Below, in pieces: positions 1 through 9,115 of a stretch of DNA of 64,000 nucleotides. Within the stretch, counting starts at the first letter, position 1, and every line of letters starts with the position of its first letter. The stretch spans positions 62,001 through 126,000 of the forward strand of contig NZ_JACIFD010000005.1 in NCBI RefSeq assembly GCF_014197205.1, written 5' to 3'. Below the pieces are notes generated by a model. That model did no database searches. It was not told where the DNA came from and worked only from the letters and a program-made list of their open reading frames with translations. Both the position numbers and the translations under genes were made by a program. The stretch comes from Canibacter oris. GTDB lineage: Bacteria > Actinomycetota > Actinomycetes > Actinomycetales > Microbacteriaceae.

Positions 1-89
1 GCAGTGCGGGTGCGCTTTTTAGTCTGGCGCAGCTCGCCCTGGACATATCGCACCCCAGGGGTGTCATGGTTAAGTTTGCTCGGATCCAT
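1..89 (-). CDS. Possible 5' end of a gene, perhaps glutamyl-tRNA synthetase (partial)
   Basis: An ATG at 89-87 opens a frame that runs off the left edge with no stop for 29 codons. The last visible residues, KKRTRTA, would fit just before the PSPTG signature of class I glutamyl-tRNA synthetases. In many actinobacteria gltX lies directly downstream of ilvE and a FAH-family gene, as here. The ribosome binding site is weak and the decisive motif lies outside the window, so this identity rests on gene order only. Confidence 0.35.
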   Translation of the reverse strand, partial: MDPSKLNHDTPGVRYVQGELRQTKKRTRT

Positions 90-150
90 AATTTTCTACT
101 GTCTCTCAATTCCTCGCCCGCTCGTGGCTTTTACCACTACCGCGCAGCCG

Positions 151-951
151 TTATGCCGTGGCTGCCACCACCGGGTTTCTTAAAATTCCAATACCGGCAA
201 TTTCAACCTCTACGGTGTCGCCCGGGTGCAACCGCCCGACACCCGCCGGAGTGCCGGTGAGAATCACATCTCCCGGCAGCAGCGTCCAGACGCTAGAGGC
301 GTAAGACACAATGCGCGCCAGAGAATGAATCAGGTCTTTAGTGTTACCGTCCTGTTTCACCTCACCATTAACCCGCGTCTGCAGTCGCAGGTTGTCATAG
401 CTGAGGTCAGTTTCGATAACCGGGCCGAGCGGGCAGAAAGTATCAAAGCCTTTGGCTCTTGCCCACTGCCCGTCAGCAATCTGCAAATCCCGGGCGGTCA
501 CATCATTTGCGCAGGTGAAACCGTACACGATTTCCAGCGCCCGCTCCTCAGGAACGTCTTTACCGACTGCGCCAATCACGAGCGCCAGCTCTCCCTCGAA
601 TTCCACCCGCTCAGAAACCGGCGGAATCACAATCGCGTCTCCTGGGCCGATGACGCTGGTGTTTGGTTTCAGAAACAGCAACGGCTCCGCGGTTTGCCCA
701 CCGCCGGTCACGTTTTGCATTTCAGCGATGTGCTCCCGGTAGTTTTTCCCGACCGCAATGACTTTTGAGCGTGGAATAACCGGCGCTAAAACTGTCACCT
801 CCGGGAATTTGAAACGTCTTCCCGTGGTGTCATAATCTCCCAGCATCGGGTCAGAGACCAGCTCGACCAGCTCCAGCTCAGTGCCGTCGGCTGACTCATC
901 AACGATACCGAAGGTAATCGCGTCGGCGGCGCGAAAGCGAACAACCTTCAT
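151..951 (-). CDS. Fumarylacetoacetate hydrolase family protein
   Basis: This 266-residue protein belongs to the FAH fold family, metal-dependent enzymes that hydrolyse or isomerise 2-oxo-acid or acylpyruvate substrates. The core follows a short N-terminal region and shows the family landmarks GKNYREH (around residue 69), the acidic metal-site segment EFEGELALV, GFTCANDVTARDLQ, and the C-terminal LTGTPAGVG loop. The start codon overlaps the stop of ilvE by one base (TAATG), so the two genes are translationally coupled. The neighbourhood suggests 2-oxo-acid housekeeping next to branched-chain aminotransferase, but the substrate cannot be read from the sequence. The family is certain, the reaction is not. 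Confidence 0.9.
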   Translation of the reverse strand: MKVVRFRAADAITFGIVDESADGTELELVELVSDPMLGDYDTTGRRFKFPEVTVLAPVIPRSKVIAVGKNYREHIAEMQNVTGGGQTAEPLLFLKPNTSVIGPGDAIVIPPVSERVEFEGELALVIGAVGKDVPEERALEIVYGFTCANDVTARDLQIADGQWARAKGFDTFCPLGPVIETDLSYDNLRLQTRVNGEVKQDGNTKDLIHSLARIVSYASSVWTLLPGDVILTGTPAGVGRLHPGDTVEVEIAGIGILRNPVVAATA

Positions 952-2027
952 TAGCGTACCTGCTGTACCCAGTTGCGAGTGTCTGGTAGCAGCCCGAACT
1001 GAATGCCGGTGAGCTCTTCGCGCAGCCGCATAGTAACCTCGCCGGTTTGCTGCGGCAACACAATCTCGAAGCCATCAAGCCCGTGCAAACTGCCAATTGG
1101 GGCAATTACCGCGGCGGTGCCGCAGGCGAAGGCCTCCTGAATTTCACCGCTGGCAGCGCCGTCTCGCCACTCTGACACGGTGACACGGCGTTCCTCCACG
1201 GTGTGCCCCGCTGCACGTAGCAGCTCGATCAGGCTCGACCGGGTGACGCCCTCCAGAATGTTGCCGTTGGTTTCGGGGGTGATGACGGTGCCGTCACGGC
1301 GCACCAGAAACAGGTTCATGCCACCGAGCTCGTCGATGCGGTCACTGTCGCTGGCGTCGGTAAACAGCACCTGCTGGCAGCCGTTCGCGTAGGCTTCATC
1401 AGTGGCAGCGAGGGAGCCGGCGTAGTTACCCCCGCACTTGGCAAAACCGGTGCCGCCGTGGCCAGCGCGCTTCATCTCAGTTGCGAGCCATAGTTTCACA
1501 GGCTTTACACCCTCAGGGAAGTAGTGCCCGACCGGGCTTGCAATCACGATAAAGCGGGCGCGCTGCGCGCTGCGAACCCCGAGGAAAACCTCGTCGGCGA
1601 TCATAAACGGGCGCAGATACAGGCTGTGCCCGGGGGTGTCTGAAACCCACTCATGATCAATTTTCACAAGCTCAGCGCAGGCCGCCACAAACAGCTCTTC
1701 CGGGATTTCCGGTAGCGCAAGCCGCCGTGCGCTCTTGTTAAAGCGCTGCGCGTTACGCTCTGGGCGGAACAGCGCAATTTTCCCGTCAGGGTGACGGTAG
1801 GCTTTCAACCCCTCGAAGATTTCCTGCCCGTAGTGCAGCACCGCGTTCGCCGGATCAAGACTGAGCGGGCCGTACGGCAGCACCTCGGGGGTTTGCCACC
1901 CGGTCTCTTTCTCCCACACGATGCTCACCATATGGTCGGTGAAGTGCGTGCCAAACCCGGGATTAGCGAGTGCGGAGCTGCGGCGAGCCGGATCCACCTG
2001 AGACGCTTGTGTGATTGAAAATTGCAT
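951..2027 (-). CDS. ilvE: Branched-chain amino acid aminotransferase
   Basis: This is a 358-residue fold-type IV PLP enzyme that transfers the amino group between glutamate and the 2-oxo acids of leucine, isoleucine and valine in the cytoplasm. Family marks are GQEIFEGLKAYR near residue 90, the segment GTGFAKCGGNYAGS (Lys is the PLP Schiff-base residue of the family), and GVTRSSLIELL in the C-terminal half. The length matches actinobacterial IlvE. The gene is followed with a one-base overlap by the FAH-family gene. A 14-base palindrome lies about 50 bases upstream and may be an operator. Confidence 0.97.
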   Translation of the reverse strand: MQFSITQASQVDPARRSSALANPGFGTHFTDHMVSIVWEKETGWQTPEVLPYGPLSLDPANAVLHYGQEIFEGLKAYRHPDGKIALFRPERNAQRFNKSARRLALPEIPEELFVAACAELVKIDHEWVSDTPGHSLYLRPFMIADEVFLGVRSAQRARFIVIASPVGHYFPEGVKPVKLWLATEMKRAGHGGTGFAKCGGNYAGSLAATDEAYANGCQQVLFTDASDSDRIDELGGMNLFLVRRDGTVITPETNGNILEGVTRSSLIELLRAAGHTVEERRVTVSEWRDGAASGEIQEAFACGTAAVIAPIGSLHGLDGFEIVLPQQTGEVTMRLREELTGIQFGLLPDTRNWVQQVR

Positions 2028-2076
2028 TTTAGTCCTCGCGAAATACGGTGCTGCCAGGAACTGGCGCGACAGAATT

Positions 2077-2090
2077 TATTACTTGTAATA
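2077..2090. promoter_or_regulatory. Palindrome upstream of ilvE (candidate operator)
   Basis: TATTAC-TT-GTAATA is a perfect inverted repeat in an AT-rich patch 50-63 bases upstream of the ilvE start. Its position fits a repressor or activator site, but no regulator is identified. Confidence 0.3.
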
Positions 2091-2136
2091 CTACCGCGCC
2101 ACTCCGACACCCGCTGCGATGAGCGGCGCCTCGGGG

Positions 2137-2173
2137 AAAACAAAATAGGTGATGCCTTAAACATCACCTATTT
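2137..2173 (-). terminator. Intrinsic terminator of tRNA-Leu
   Basis: The arms AAATAGGTGATG (2143-2154) and CATCACCTATTT (2162-2173) are perfectly complementary with a 7-base loop. On the minus strand the stem starts three bases after the tRNA CCA end and runs into a T-rich stretch (TTTTGTTTT). This is a textbook rho-independent terminator and separates the tRNA from ilvE. Confidence 0.85.
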
Positions 2174-2175
2174 AG

Positions 2176-2260
2176 TGGTGCGGGTGAAGAGACTTGAACT
2201 CTCACGCCTTGCGGCACAGGAACCTAAATCCTGCGTGTCTACCAATTCCACCACACCCGC
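2176..2260 (-). tRNA. tRNA-Leu (anticodon UAG)
   Basis: An 85-base gene reading from 2260 to 2176. The acceptor arms GCGGGTG and CACCCGC pair, followed by the discriminator A and an encoded CCA (2178-2176). The D arm carries GGTAGAC, the anticodon stem CAGGA/TCCTG encloses loop TTTAGGT (anticodon TAG), a long variable arm follows, and the T arm has GTTCAAGTC. The long variable arm and anticodon identify a leucine tRNA reading CUA codons. Confidence 0.95.
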
Positions 2261-2413
2261 AAAAGCAAGCTTAGACGCTTAGCTACGGTGGCGCAAGTCT
2301 GGCGTGTCAGTATTTTTGGTGTGGATCAACCCGCACCGCACAACCCCGCGGTAATTGGAGGGAAACATTTTCCCAGCGCTCTGGTGAAGATGCTCGGCAA
2401 AACAACAAATAAA

Positions 2414-2445
2414 CATATTGCAATTTATTTATATGATGCTATGCT
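2414..2445 (+). promoter_or_regulatory. Promoter and inverted repeat in front of the ArsR-type gene
   Basis: TTGCAA (2418-2423) and TATGCT (2440-2445) are 16 bases apart and resemble a sigma-70-type promoter. The half-sites CATAT (2414-2418) and ATATG (2431-2435) form an inverted repeat overlapping it, as expected for an autorepressing ArsR/SmtB operator. Transcription would start near 2452, next to the GTG at 2453, so the mRNA may be leaderless. Confidence 0.45.
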
Positions 2446-2452
2446 TAGAGAT

Positions 2453-2800
2453 GTGACAACCCCAAACAACACAACAGCGCACCCCGATACCGAGGTCGAT
2501 ACCCAGCTGGGCATTCAGAAAACGGCTGCTCTTTTTAAACAGCTCGGCAACGAGGCGCGATTGCGGATCCTGCTGCAACTGTCACAGGCGCCCGCGAGCG
2601 TCACGGAGCTGGTCACAAACCTCGGCATCTCGCAACCTCTGGCGTCACAGCATCTGCGCAGCCTGCGCGAGAGTGACCTGGTGGCATCAGAGAAACACGG
2701 CAAAGTTGTGATCTACCGCTTGGCGGATGACCACGTTACCCACATTGTCTGCGATGCGCTAGCGCACACCGCGGAAACTCTAGAAAGGAACCCAAAATGA
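2453..2800 (+). CDS. ArsR/SmtB-family transcriptional regulator
   Basis: This is a winged-helix repressor of about 115 residues. The segment LFKQLGNEARLRILLQL, then VTELVTNLGISQPLASQHLRSLRESDLV (recognition helix) and EKHGKVVIYRL (wing), are characteristic of ArsR-type metal sensors. The frame is open upstream to 2288 with an ATG at 2441, but the only convincing promoter overlaps 2441, so the GTG at 2453 is chosen as a probable leaderless start; 2441 remains possible. No CXC-type arsenic motif is visible; the C-terminal part has DDHVTHIV histidines that could bind zinc or nickel. It overlaps the next gene by ATGA, whose product is histidine rich, which supports a metal-responsive pair. Confidence 0.88.
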   Translation: MTTPNNTTAHPDTEVDTQLGIQKTAALFKQLGNEARLRILLQLSQAPASVTELVTNLGISQPLASQHLRSLRESDLVASEKHGKVVIYRLADDHVTHIVCDALAHTAETLERNPK

Positions 2801-2949
2801 CTGAACACGAGACCAGCGAGCACACCGTAGCTGAGCACGAGCACGGCACCGACTGCGGCCACGAGGCCGTGCAGCACGACGACCACGTGGATTACATTCA
2901 CGACGGCCACCGTCACGCCGAGCACGGTGACCACTACGACGAGCACTAA
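2797..2949 (+). CDS. Histidine-rich 50-residue protein (metal-binding peptide)
   Basis: This short gene starts at ATG 2797 inside the regulator's stop (ATGA) and ends with TAA at 2947-2949. The product has 13 histidines and one cysteine in 50 residues, with a core reading CGHEAVQHDDHVDYIHDGHRH and an acidic DEH end. Similar His-rich peptides next to ArsR-type genes are widespread in actinobacteria and are often labelled 'zinc transporter permease' in databases, although no membrane segment is present here. A role in binding or buffering zinc or another transition metal is inferred. A strong terminator follows at once, so the two genes form a closed operon. Confidence 0.8.
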   Translation: MTEHETSEHTVAEHEHGTDCGHEAVQHDDHVDYIHDGHRHAEHGDHYDEH

Positions 2950-2956
2950 AAAACTC

Positions 2957-2998
2957 AAAATAGTGCAACCATCAAACCCGGTGGTTGCGCTATTTTTT
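2957..2998 (+). terminator. Intrinsic terminator of the ArsR operon
   Basis: The arms AATAGTGCAACCA and TGGTTGCGCTATT form a 13-base stem with one G-T pair, followed by a T run (TATTTTTTAT). It ends the regulator/His-rich peptide operon. Confidence 0.85.
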
Positions 2999-3098
2999 AT
3001 GCCGCTATAGCAGTCGCAGCGCACGGCATCACACTGCGCTTGGCTCATGCCCAGTTGCCATTTAGCGCAGCGCACCGGCCCCCAGCAGCACCCAGTTT

Positions 3099-3869
3099 CT
3101 ACCAGCGACCAAGCACAGTGTTCACCACCGCCAGCGCAGCCGCCCCCGCGGAAGATGTGCGCAGCACCTCTGCCCCCAGCAGCCCAACCCGGGCCCCAGC
3201 AGCAGCAAGGCTCGCGACCTCGGCAGCGGTTAAGCCACCCTCCGGCCCCACAACCACCACAATGCGTTTAAGCGCAGTCTCCGCCGCAACCGCCTCCCGC
3301 ACAATTTCTGTGCAGCGTTGCTGTTGCCACGGATGCAGCACCAGCAGCAGCGTGTCAGACTCACCGGCCCAGCTCTCAAGCTGACGCAGCGTGCACGGCG
3401 CGGTGACCTCAGGATAGCGAGGCCGCAGCGCCTGCTTCGCCGCCTCCCGCGCAATTTTCGCCCACTTCTGCACGCCTTTTTCTTGCTTCACAGCACCCTG
3501 CCACACCGCGACCGAGCGCGCAGCCTGCCACGGTACAATCACGTCTACGCCGAGCTCCGTGCACAACTCCACCGCCCGCTCATCGCGGCCACCCTTCGCA
3601 AGCGCCTGCACCAACACCAGCTGCGGCAACTCTTGCGGCAACACCTCCAGATCCCGCACCACCGCACTGAACTCTGGCGTTTTCCCAGCGCACACCGCAG
3701 CAATCTCAACCGCGGCCCGCAGCCCTCGCCCGTCGCTCAGCAAAACCTGCTCACCAGATTTCAGCCGTGACACATTAACCGCGTGATGCGCCTCCGCGCC
3801 AGCCACCACCACGGTGTCGCCAACAGCAACTCCCTGCGGCAGTTGCTCATGATAGTAAAGGTGCGCCAT
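3099..3869 (-). CDS. rsmE: 16S rRNA m3U1498 methyltransferase
   Basis: This 256-residue protein matches RsmE, which methylates N3 of U1498 in 16S rRNA using SAM. It has the N-terminal PUA-like part (AHHAVNVSRLKSGEQVLLSDGRG) and a C-terminal SPOUT knot domain with VVVVGPEGGLTAAE and an LRTSSAGAAALAVVNT end, the family's SAM site. It lies 33 bases downstream of dnaJ, the usual actinobacterial arrangement. It is the last gene of the minus-strand run before the divergent end of the ArsR operon. Confidence 0.96.
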   Translation of the reverse strand: MAHLYYHEQLPQGVAVGDTVVVAGAEAHHAVNVSRLKSGEQVLLSDGRGLRAAVEIAAVCAGKTPEFSAVVRDLEVLPQELPQLVLVQALAKGGRDERAVELCTELGVDVIVPWQAARSVAVWQGAVKQEKGVQKWAKIAREAAKQALRPRYPEVTAPCTLRQLESWAGESDTLLLVLHPWQQQRCTEIVREAVAAETALKRIVVVVGPEGGLTAAEVASLAAAGARVGLLGAEVLRTSSAGAAALAVVNTVLGRW

Positions 3870-3902
3870 TTTGCCGCTCGTATTCCCGCTTTTAACCCGC
3901 GC

Positions 3903-5006
3903 TTATGCCCCGAAGAACTTGTTGCGCAGCTTATCGAAGAAACTCTGCTTAAACTGCCCAAAACGCGGCGGCACATTGCCCACCTCAGTAGCAAACTGCT
4001 CCAGCAGCTCCCGCTGTTTCCGGCTCAAATTGGTCGGGGTGACAACCTGCACCGCGATCCGCAAATCACCGCGCCGCTCCCCCTGTAGCTCTGTAATGCC
4101 GCGGCCGCGCACCGTAATCACATCGCCCGCCTGTGTGCCCTCGGGAATCTCAAGCGCGACATCACCGTCAAGCCCTGGCAGCGTGGTGGCGCAGCCAAAA
4201 ACCGCATCAGTCATAGTGACCTCTACGGTCGCCAGCAAGTCTTTGCCGTCGCGGCTAAACAGCTTATCGTGCTTCACCGCAAACTCCACAAACAGGTCAC
4301 CGCTCGGCCCAGCACCCAAGCCGACCTCACCGGCACCGCGCATCTGCAACCGCATGCCATCTTCGATGCCGCTCGGCACCTCCACCTCGATAGTGCGCCG
4401 CTCGCGCACCCGACCTTTACCACCGCAATCGTGGCACGGGTTATCAATCACGGTGCCGTAGCTCTGGCAGGCGCTGCACGGATGGTTCGTCACCACAGTG
4501 CCAAGAATCGAACGCACCTCGCGACGCACATGACCAGACCCCTGACACATATCGCAGGTGCGCGGTTGTGTCCCAGGCGCGCAACAAGAACCGTTACAGG
4601 TAGGGCACACCGCGGCGGTGTTAATGCTGACCTCACGTTTCGCGCCAAAGATAATATCGGCAAGCTCCACTTCGAGGTGGATCAGCGCGTCCTCTCCGCG
4701 CTGCACACGACTGCGCGGTTTCCCGGCACCACCAAAACCACCAAAACCACCGAACATGTTGCCCAAGAAGTCACCGAGGTCACCGAACCCCGGCATCGCG
4801 CCGTCGCCACCCATGTCATACATCCGGCGCTGCTCTGGATCGCTCAGCACATCATAGGCGTGAGTTACCTCTTTAAACTTTTCTGCGGCCTCCGGGCTGG
4901 GATTACGATCCGGGTGCAGCTGCATCGCGAGCTTTCGATACGCTTTTTTAATCTCCTGCTCGCTCGCGTCACGGCTCACGCCCAGTGTCTCGTAATGATC
5001 CGCCAT
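3903..5006 (-). CDS. dnaJ: Chaperone DnaJ (Hsp40)
   Basis: This 367-residue co-chaperone stimulates the ATPase of DnaK. It has the full type I layout: J domain with the HPD triad at residues 31-33, a glycine/phenylalanine-rich stretch (about residues 70-95), four zinc-finger repeats ([32 protein letters not shown]) and the C-terminal substrate-binding domains. In actinobacteria the copy beside hemW is normally preceded by the repressor gene hrcA; here only about 120 non-coding bases separate it from hemW. It probably has its own promoter in that gap; no clear CIRCE or HAIR operator was found there. Confidence 0.97.
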   Translation of the reverse strand: MADHYETLGVSRDASEQEIKKAYRKLAMQLHPDRNPSPEAAEKFKEVTHAYDVLSDPEQRRMYDMGGDGAMPGFGDLGDFLGNMFGGFGGFGGAGKPRSRVQRGEDALIHLEVELADIIFGAKREVSINTAAVCPTCNGSCCAPGTQPRTCDMCQGSGHVRREVRSILGTVVTNHPCSACQSYGTVIDNPCHDCGGKGRVRERRTIEVEVPSGIEDGMRLQMRGAGEVGLGAGPSGDLFVEFAVKHDKLFSRDGKDLLATVEVTMTDAVFGCATTLPGLDGDVALEIPEGTQAGDVITVRGRGITELQGERRGDLRIAVQVVTPTNLSRKQRELLEQFATEVGNVPPRFGQFKQSFFDKLRNKFFGA

Positions 5007-5109
5007 TTAAACCTCTTCTGATCTGCGATGAGCGCTTGCAACGGCGCCCTAAATTTTGCTGTGCAGCACCGAAAATCAGCCTTAAACCCGGCATGAATCT
5101 CAAGCACTT

Positions 5110-5140
5110 GCTTTAGAAAGCTCCACAGCTAGTCTAAAGC
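5110..5140. repeat. Inverted repeat across the end of hemW
   Basis: GCTTTAGA (5110-5117) and TCTAAAGC (5133-5140) are perfect inverted copies spanning the hemW stop codon. On the minus strand no T run follows, so it is a weak terminator at best. It could equally be a stability hairpin or a site affecting dnaJ transcription. Confidence 0.35.
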
Positions 5141-6361
5141 AATAAGCTTATTAATAACCGTATCAGCGAGCAATCGCCCGCGCAGTGTCGGCACCAGCCG
5201 CTTGTCACGCAGCACCGCCTGCGGCTCCACCAGCCCGGCAGCAACCAGTTCCGCAACCCGCTGCCGCTGCTGCACGGTCAGAGCGCTCAGCGGCAGCCCC
5301 TCACTGATGCGCGTCTCCAACAGTAGTCGCTCCATGTGCCGCGTCTGCGCGTCTAGCACCTCCCGAGCGTGCCCGGGTGAGTTGCCGGCGGTGATGCGAT
5401 CTGCGTAGGCGCGCGGATGCTTCACATTCCACCACCGCACCCCGCCAACGTGGCTGTGCGCACCGGGACCAAAGCCCCACCAGTCTGCACCCTGCCAGTA
5501 GGCCAGATTGTGCCGCGAACGGTAAGCCTCGCCGCGAGCCCAGTTACTGATTTCGTACCAGGTGTAGCCGGCAGCTGCGAAGGCCTGATCCGCATATTCA
5601 TACATTTGCGCGTGCAAATCATCGTCAGGTTGCGGGTACTCACCACGACGAATCTGCGCCGCCAGCTTTGTGCCCTCCTCGACTATGAGCGCGTAAGCGG
5701 AAATATGGTCGGGCTGATATGACAGCGCCGCCGCGACCGATTGCTGCCACTGCGCAAAAGTTTCGCCGGGCGCGCCGTAGATGAGATCCACGCTGACCTG
5801 CAGGCCGAGCTGTTTGGCCCAGGTAACGACCTGCGGCACCCGCTCCGGATTATGGGTGCGGTCAAGAGTACGCAGCGTTTCGGGCACCACACTCTGCATC
5901 CCGACGCTGATACGGGTAAAGCCGCCGTCTCGCAGCTCCTGCAAGTATTCGTAGTCGACCGAATCGGGGTTCGCTTCGGTCGTCACCTCGGCTCCCGCTG
6001 CAAGACCCCAAGTGTCACGCAGCTTTGCCAGCATTTGCACCAGGTCGGCTGCGGGCAACAGGGTTGGAGTGCCGCCGCCGAAAAACACAGTCGCTAAGTT
6101 GCGCCGCGGCAATCCGGCGCGGTCAAGGGCTACAGCCGCGAAATCTATCTCTGCACACACTTCGCCAGCGTATGCGGCGCGGTTCGTGGTGCCGAGCTCG
6201 GTTGCGGTGTAGGTGTTGAAATCGCAGTAACCGCATCGCACGCGACAGTAGGGCACGTGCACGTACGCGCAAAACTCCCGCTCGGCTGCGCCCACTAAAA
6301 CCTGCGGCGGCAGGGAGCCATCGCGCGGCACCGGGTCACCGGGCAGCATCACGCTCGGCAC
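5129..6361 (-). CDS. hemW: Radical SAM heme chaperone HemW
   Basis: This 410-residue protein is HemW-like (formerly confused with HemN), a radical SAM protein that binds heme and is thought to deliver it to apoproteins. The [4Fe-4S] cysteines are C39, C43 and C46 in YCRVRCGYC; the downstream GGGTP motif and the ISVGMQSV segment are typical. The extra cysteine found in true HemN (CxxxCxxCxC) is absent: the residue after CDF is N, as in HemW. The GTG start overlaps the stop of the DUF1990 gene by one base. The first 28 residues are less conserved, so an internal start is possible. Confidence 0.93.
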   Translation of the reverse strand: MPSVMLPGDPVPRDGSLPPQVLVGAAEREFCAYVHVPYCRVRCGYCDFNTYTATELGTTNRAAYAGEVCAEIDFAAVALDRAGLPRRNLATVFFGGGTPTLLPAADLVQMLAKLRDTWGLAAGAEVTTEANPDSVDYEYLQELRDGGFTRISVGMQSVVPETLRTLDRTHNPERVPQVVTWAKQLGLQVSVDLIYGAPGETFAQWQQSVAAALSYQPDHISAYALIVEEGTKLAAQIRRGEYPQPDDDLHAQMYEYADQAFAAAGYTWYEISNWARGEAYRSRHNLAYWQGADWWGFGPGAHSHVGGVRWWNVKHPRAYADRITAGNSPGHAREVLDAQTRHMERLLLETRISEGLPLSALTVQQRQRVAELVAAGLVEPQAVLRDKRLVPTLRGRLLADTVINKLIALD

Positions 6362-7119
6362 TAGGGTGTCACCGCTTCGTCGGTTGTTGGGATCGTGGCA
6401 GTGGTGCGTTTAGCGTATCCGATAATTTGTGGATCCTGCTCTGCCGCGGCAACCCCGATCTCGTGCCGTCCCGTTAGCTGGGTAATGCCCGCCCGCGCCA
6501 GCGTCGCGGCATCAACTTCACCGCGGGAGGTGAGCTGCGCGGTAGGACTCAGCGCCCGCAAAATCTGTTCACAAAACGTAGCACCCTGCTGCGCACCGGA
6601 TTCCCCCAATCCCAGGAAGCGTTTCGCGTGATCGTGCCAAAAGCCGCGCGCAAAAGCCCACACGGAATCGTCTTCACGCAGCTCCACCGCAAGGCTGACC
6701 TCACCGGTGTAAGAACCCTCGTCTGCGGTACCCAGCACCAGCACAGCCTGCTGTGCGCCGGTCGCGATCCGCACCACCGTAAAGCTGCGGCGCTGCGCCC
6801 CGGTTGCTGTGATTATCTGCTCGCCGGTTGCCAGGTAAGCTTCTCCGTCTGCGCCGTAAATCACTTCCTGCTGCCCCTGCCGCACTGGTGTGGTGCCTTT
6901 TTCAGGCAGCTCACACCCCACCGCAAGCAGCGCGTCGCCCGAAAGCAGGGCCGCCTGCGCCGCGACAAAACGCTGCGTCCCACTGCCAAGCTTCGCCGCG
7001 TCACAAAACGCGGCCGCGCCGTTTGGCGGAAACTGTAGCAAATCAGGCAGCTGACTCGCGCCAACCTCAGCGTAACTGAGTTTACCGCGGCGGTAGCTGC
7101 TGCGACGTGCCGGTGTCAT
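6361..7119 (-). CDS. DUF1990-family protein
   Basis: This is a 252-residue protein of unknown function. The opening SYAEVGAS, the segment [16 protein letters not shown] and the later [27 protein letters not shown] follow the DUF1990 pattern seen in proteins encoded near lepA or mobile-like actinobacterial loci. There is no signal peptide, membrane helix or recognisable catalytic motif. It is translationally coupled at both ends, overlapping lepA (ATGA) upstream and hemW downstream, so it is co-expressed with translation and heme genes. The family match is judged by eye and is less certain than its neighbours. Confidence 0.65.
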   Translation of the reverse strand: MTPARRSSYRRGKLSYAEVGASQLPDLLQFPPNGAAAFCDAAKLGSGTQRFVAAQAALLSGDALLAVGCELPEKGTTPVRQGQQEVIYGADGEAYLATGEQIITATGAQRRSFTVVRIATGAQQAVLVLGTADEGSYTGEVSLAVELREDDSVWAFARGFWHDHAKRFLGLGESGAQQGATFCEQILRALSPTAQLTSRGEVDAATLARAGITQLTGRHEIGVAAAEQDPQIIGYAKRTTATIPTTDEAVTP

Positions 7120-8969
7120 TTATTCTTCTCTTTGCCCTCTATATCACCAGACAACGCCGCGATGAACGCCTCCTGTGGCACTTCTACGCGGCCCACCATC
7201 TTCATGCGTTTCTTACCCTCTTTTTGCTTTTCGAGCAGTTTGCGCTTGCGGCTGATGTCACCACCGTAACACTTCGCAAGCACGTCTTTACGAATTGCGC
7301 GAATGTTCTCGCGGGCAATGATGCGAGCGCCAATAGCCGCCTGAATCGGCACCTCGAACTGCTGCCGCGGAATCAGTTTACGCAGCCGCTCGGCCATCTT
7401 GGTGCCGTAGCCATAAGCGCTGTCGCGGTGCACAATCGCACTGAAGGCATCAACTTTTTCACCCTGCAGCAGAATATCTACCTTCACCAGGTCTGCTGCC
7501 TGCTCCCCTGCTGGCTCGTAATCGAGGCTGGCGTAACCCTGGGTGCGGCTCTTGAGCTGGTCAAAGAAGTCAAACACGATTTCTCCGAGCGGAATCTGAT
7601 AGCGCAGTTCTACCCGGTCAGTGCCGAGGTATTCCATGCCCAGCATAGTGCCGCGGCGTGACTGGCACAGTTCCATAATCGCCCCGACATAGTCTTTTGG
7701 CGCCAGAATCGCGGCTTTCACAACCGGCTCATACACCTCGGACACTTTCCCGTCGGGATACTCGCTCGGGTTGGTGACTATAACCTCTTTGCCGTCTTCG
7801 CGCACTACCCGGTAAACCACACTCGGGGCAGTGGCGATGAGGTCAAGGTCAAACTCGCGTCGCAGCCGCTCGCTAATAATCTCAAGGTGCAAAAGCCCCA
7901 GGAAACCACAGCGGAAACCAAAGCCGAGCGCCACCGAGGTCTCTGGTTCGTACTGCAATGCCGCATCAGACAGCTTCAGCTTATCAAGGGCTTCACGCAG
8001 CACCGGATAGTCGCTGCCGTCAATCGGGTACAACCCGGAGAAAACCATTGGCTTCGGGTCGGTGTACCCTGGTAGCGGATCAGTGGCTGCGCCGTGCTTA
8101 GTGGTCACGGTATCGCCAACCTTAGACTGCCGCACGTCTTTCACACCAGTAATCAGGTAGCCCACCTCGCCAACAGCAAGTCCCTTAGTTGCCACAGGTT
8201 CAGGAGAGGAAACACCGATTTCTAGTGCCTCGTGTTCTGCTCCGGTGGACATCATCTGAATTTTTTCGCGCGGGGTGAGTTTGCCGTCCACCATCCGCAC
8301 GTAGGTGACAACCCCGCGGTAAGGGTCGTAAACCGAATCGAAAATCATGGCGCGGGCCGGGGCGTCAGCTTGCCCAACAGGTGCCGGTATGCGCTCAACT
8401 ACCCGGTCAAGCAACGCTTCCACGCCGACGCCGGTCTTCCCTGAAACCGCCAGCACATCAGCGGGGTCACACCCAATCAGCGCGGAAATTTCAGCCGCGC
8501 AGCGCTCCGGATCAGCCGCCGGCAAATCAATCTTATTCATAACCGGAATAATTTCCAGGTCGTTTTCCATCGCCAGGTACAGGTTTGCCAGGGTTTGCGC
8601 TTCGATGCCTTGCGCCGCGTCAACCAGCAAAATAGCGCCTTCGCAGGCGGCGAGCGAGCGTGAAACCTCGTAGCTGAAGTCAACGTGCCCCGGGGTGTCA
8701 ATCATGTTCAGTGCGTAGCTGTTGCCGGCAACATCCCAGTGCATGCGCACCGCCTGGGATTTAATGGTGATGCCGCGCTCCCGCTCGATATCCATCCGGT
8801 CAAGATATTGAGCGCGCATTTCACGCTCTGGCACGGTGCCAGTAATCTGCAACATCCGGTCAGCAAGCGTGGACTTGCCGTGATCGATATGCGCAATAAT
8901 GCAGAAATTACGGATCCGGGTTGGATCCGTCTGGGACGGTACTGGTGGATTAACACTACGCGGAGACAT
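7116..8969 (-). CDS. lepA: Elongation factor 4 (LepA)
   Basis: This 617-residue translational GTPase acts on the ribosome during initiation or elongation stress. G-domain motifs are visible: AHIDHGKS (residues 26-33), DTPGH, and NKIDLP. The family-specific C-terminal domain carries [29 protein letters not shown] and the lysine-rich [20 protein letters not shown]. The length is normal. It sits between rpsT and hemW as in most actinobacteria. Confidence 0.98.
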   Translation of the reverse strand: MSPRSVNPPVPSQTDPTRIRNFCIIAHIDHGKSTLADRMLQITGTVPEREMRAQYLDRMDIERERGITIKSQAVRMHWDVAGNSYALNMIDTPGHVDFSYEVSRSLAACEGAILLVDAAQGIEAQTLANLYLAMENDLEIIPVMNKIDLPAADPERCAAEISALIGCDPADVLAVSGKTGVGVEALLDRVVERIPAPVGQADAPARAMIFDSVYDPYRGVVTYVRMVDGKLTPREKIQMMSTGAEHEALEIGVSSPEPVATKGLAVGEVGYLITGVKDVRQSKVGDTVTTKHGAATDPLPGYTDPKPMVFSGLYPIDGSDYPVLREALDKLKLSDAALQYEPETSVALGFGFRCGFLGLLHLEIISERLRREFDLDLIATAPSVVYRVVREDGKEVIVTNPSEYPDGKVSEVYEPVVKAAILAPKDYVGAIMELCQSRRGTMLGMEYLGTDRVELRYQIPLGEIVFDFFDQLKSRTQGYASLDYEPAGEQAADLVKVDILLQGEKVDAFSAIVHRDSAYGYGTKMAERLRKLIPRQQFEVPIQAAIGARIIARENIRAIRKDVLAKCYGGDISRKRKLLEKQKEGKKRMKMVGRVEVPQEAFIAALSGDIEGKEKNK

Positions 8970-9030
8970 ACTGTTTCTAATTATGCCATGTCAGACTGCT
9001 AAAAAACCCTGCCAGGCGGCAAAAACTGCC

Positions 9031-9073
9031 CCAAAACCAAAACCGCCCCGCGGGTCACCCCGGGAGCGGTTTT
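9031..9073 (-). terminator. Intrinsic terminator of rpsT
   Basis: On the minus strand, AAAACCGC (9073-9066) pairs with GCGGTTTT (9046-9039) around a GC-rich inner stem, and a second TTTT follows. It lies 43 bases after the rpsT stop and before lepA. Confidence 0.8.
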
Positions 9074-9115
9074 ATAAACTTTACGCTTTGCGCAAAAACC
9101 AGTCTGTCTGGTTAT

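Noticed and set aside
2288-2440. N-terminal extension of the ArsR-type regulator
   Set aside because: Residues before 2441 do not resemble the family and would be upstream of the predicted promoter.
5007-5128. CIRCE or HAIR heat-shock operator before dnaJ
   Set aside because: Only isolated half-site-like strings such as CTCAAG are present; no complete inverted repeat of either type.
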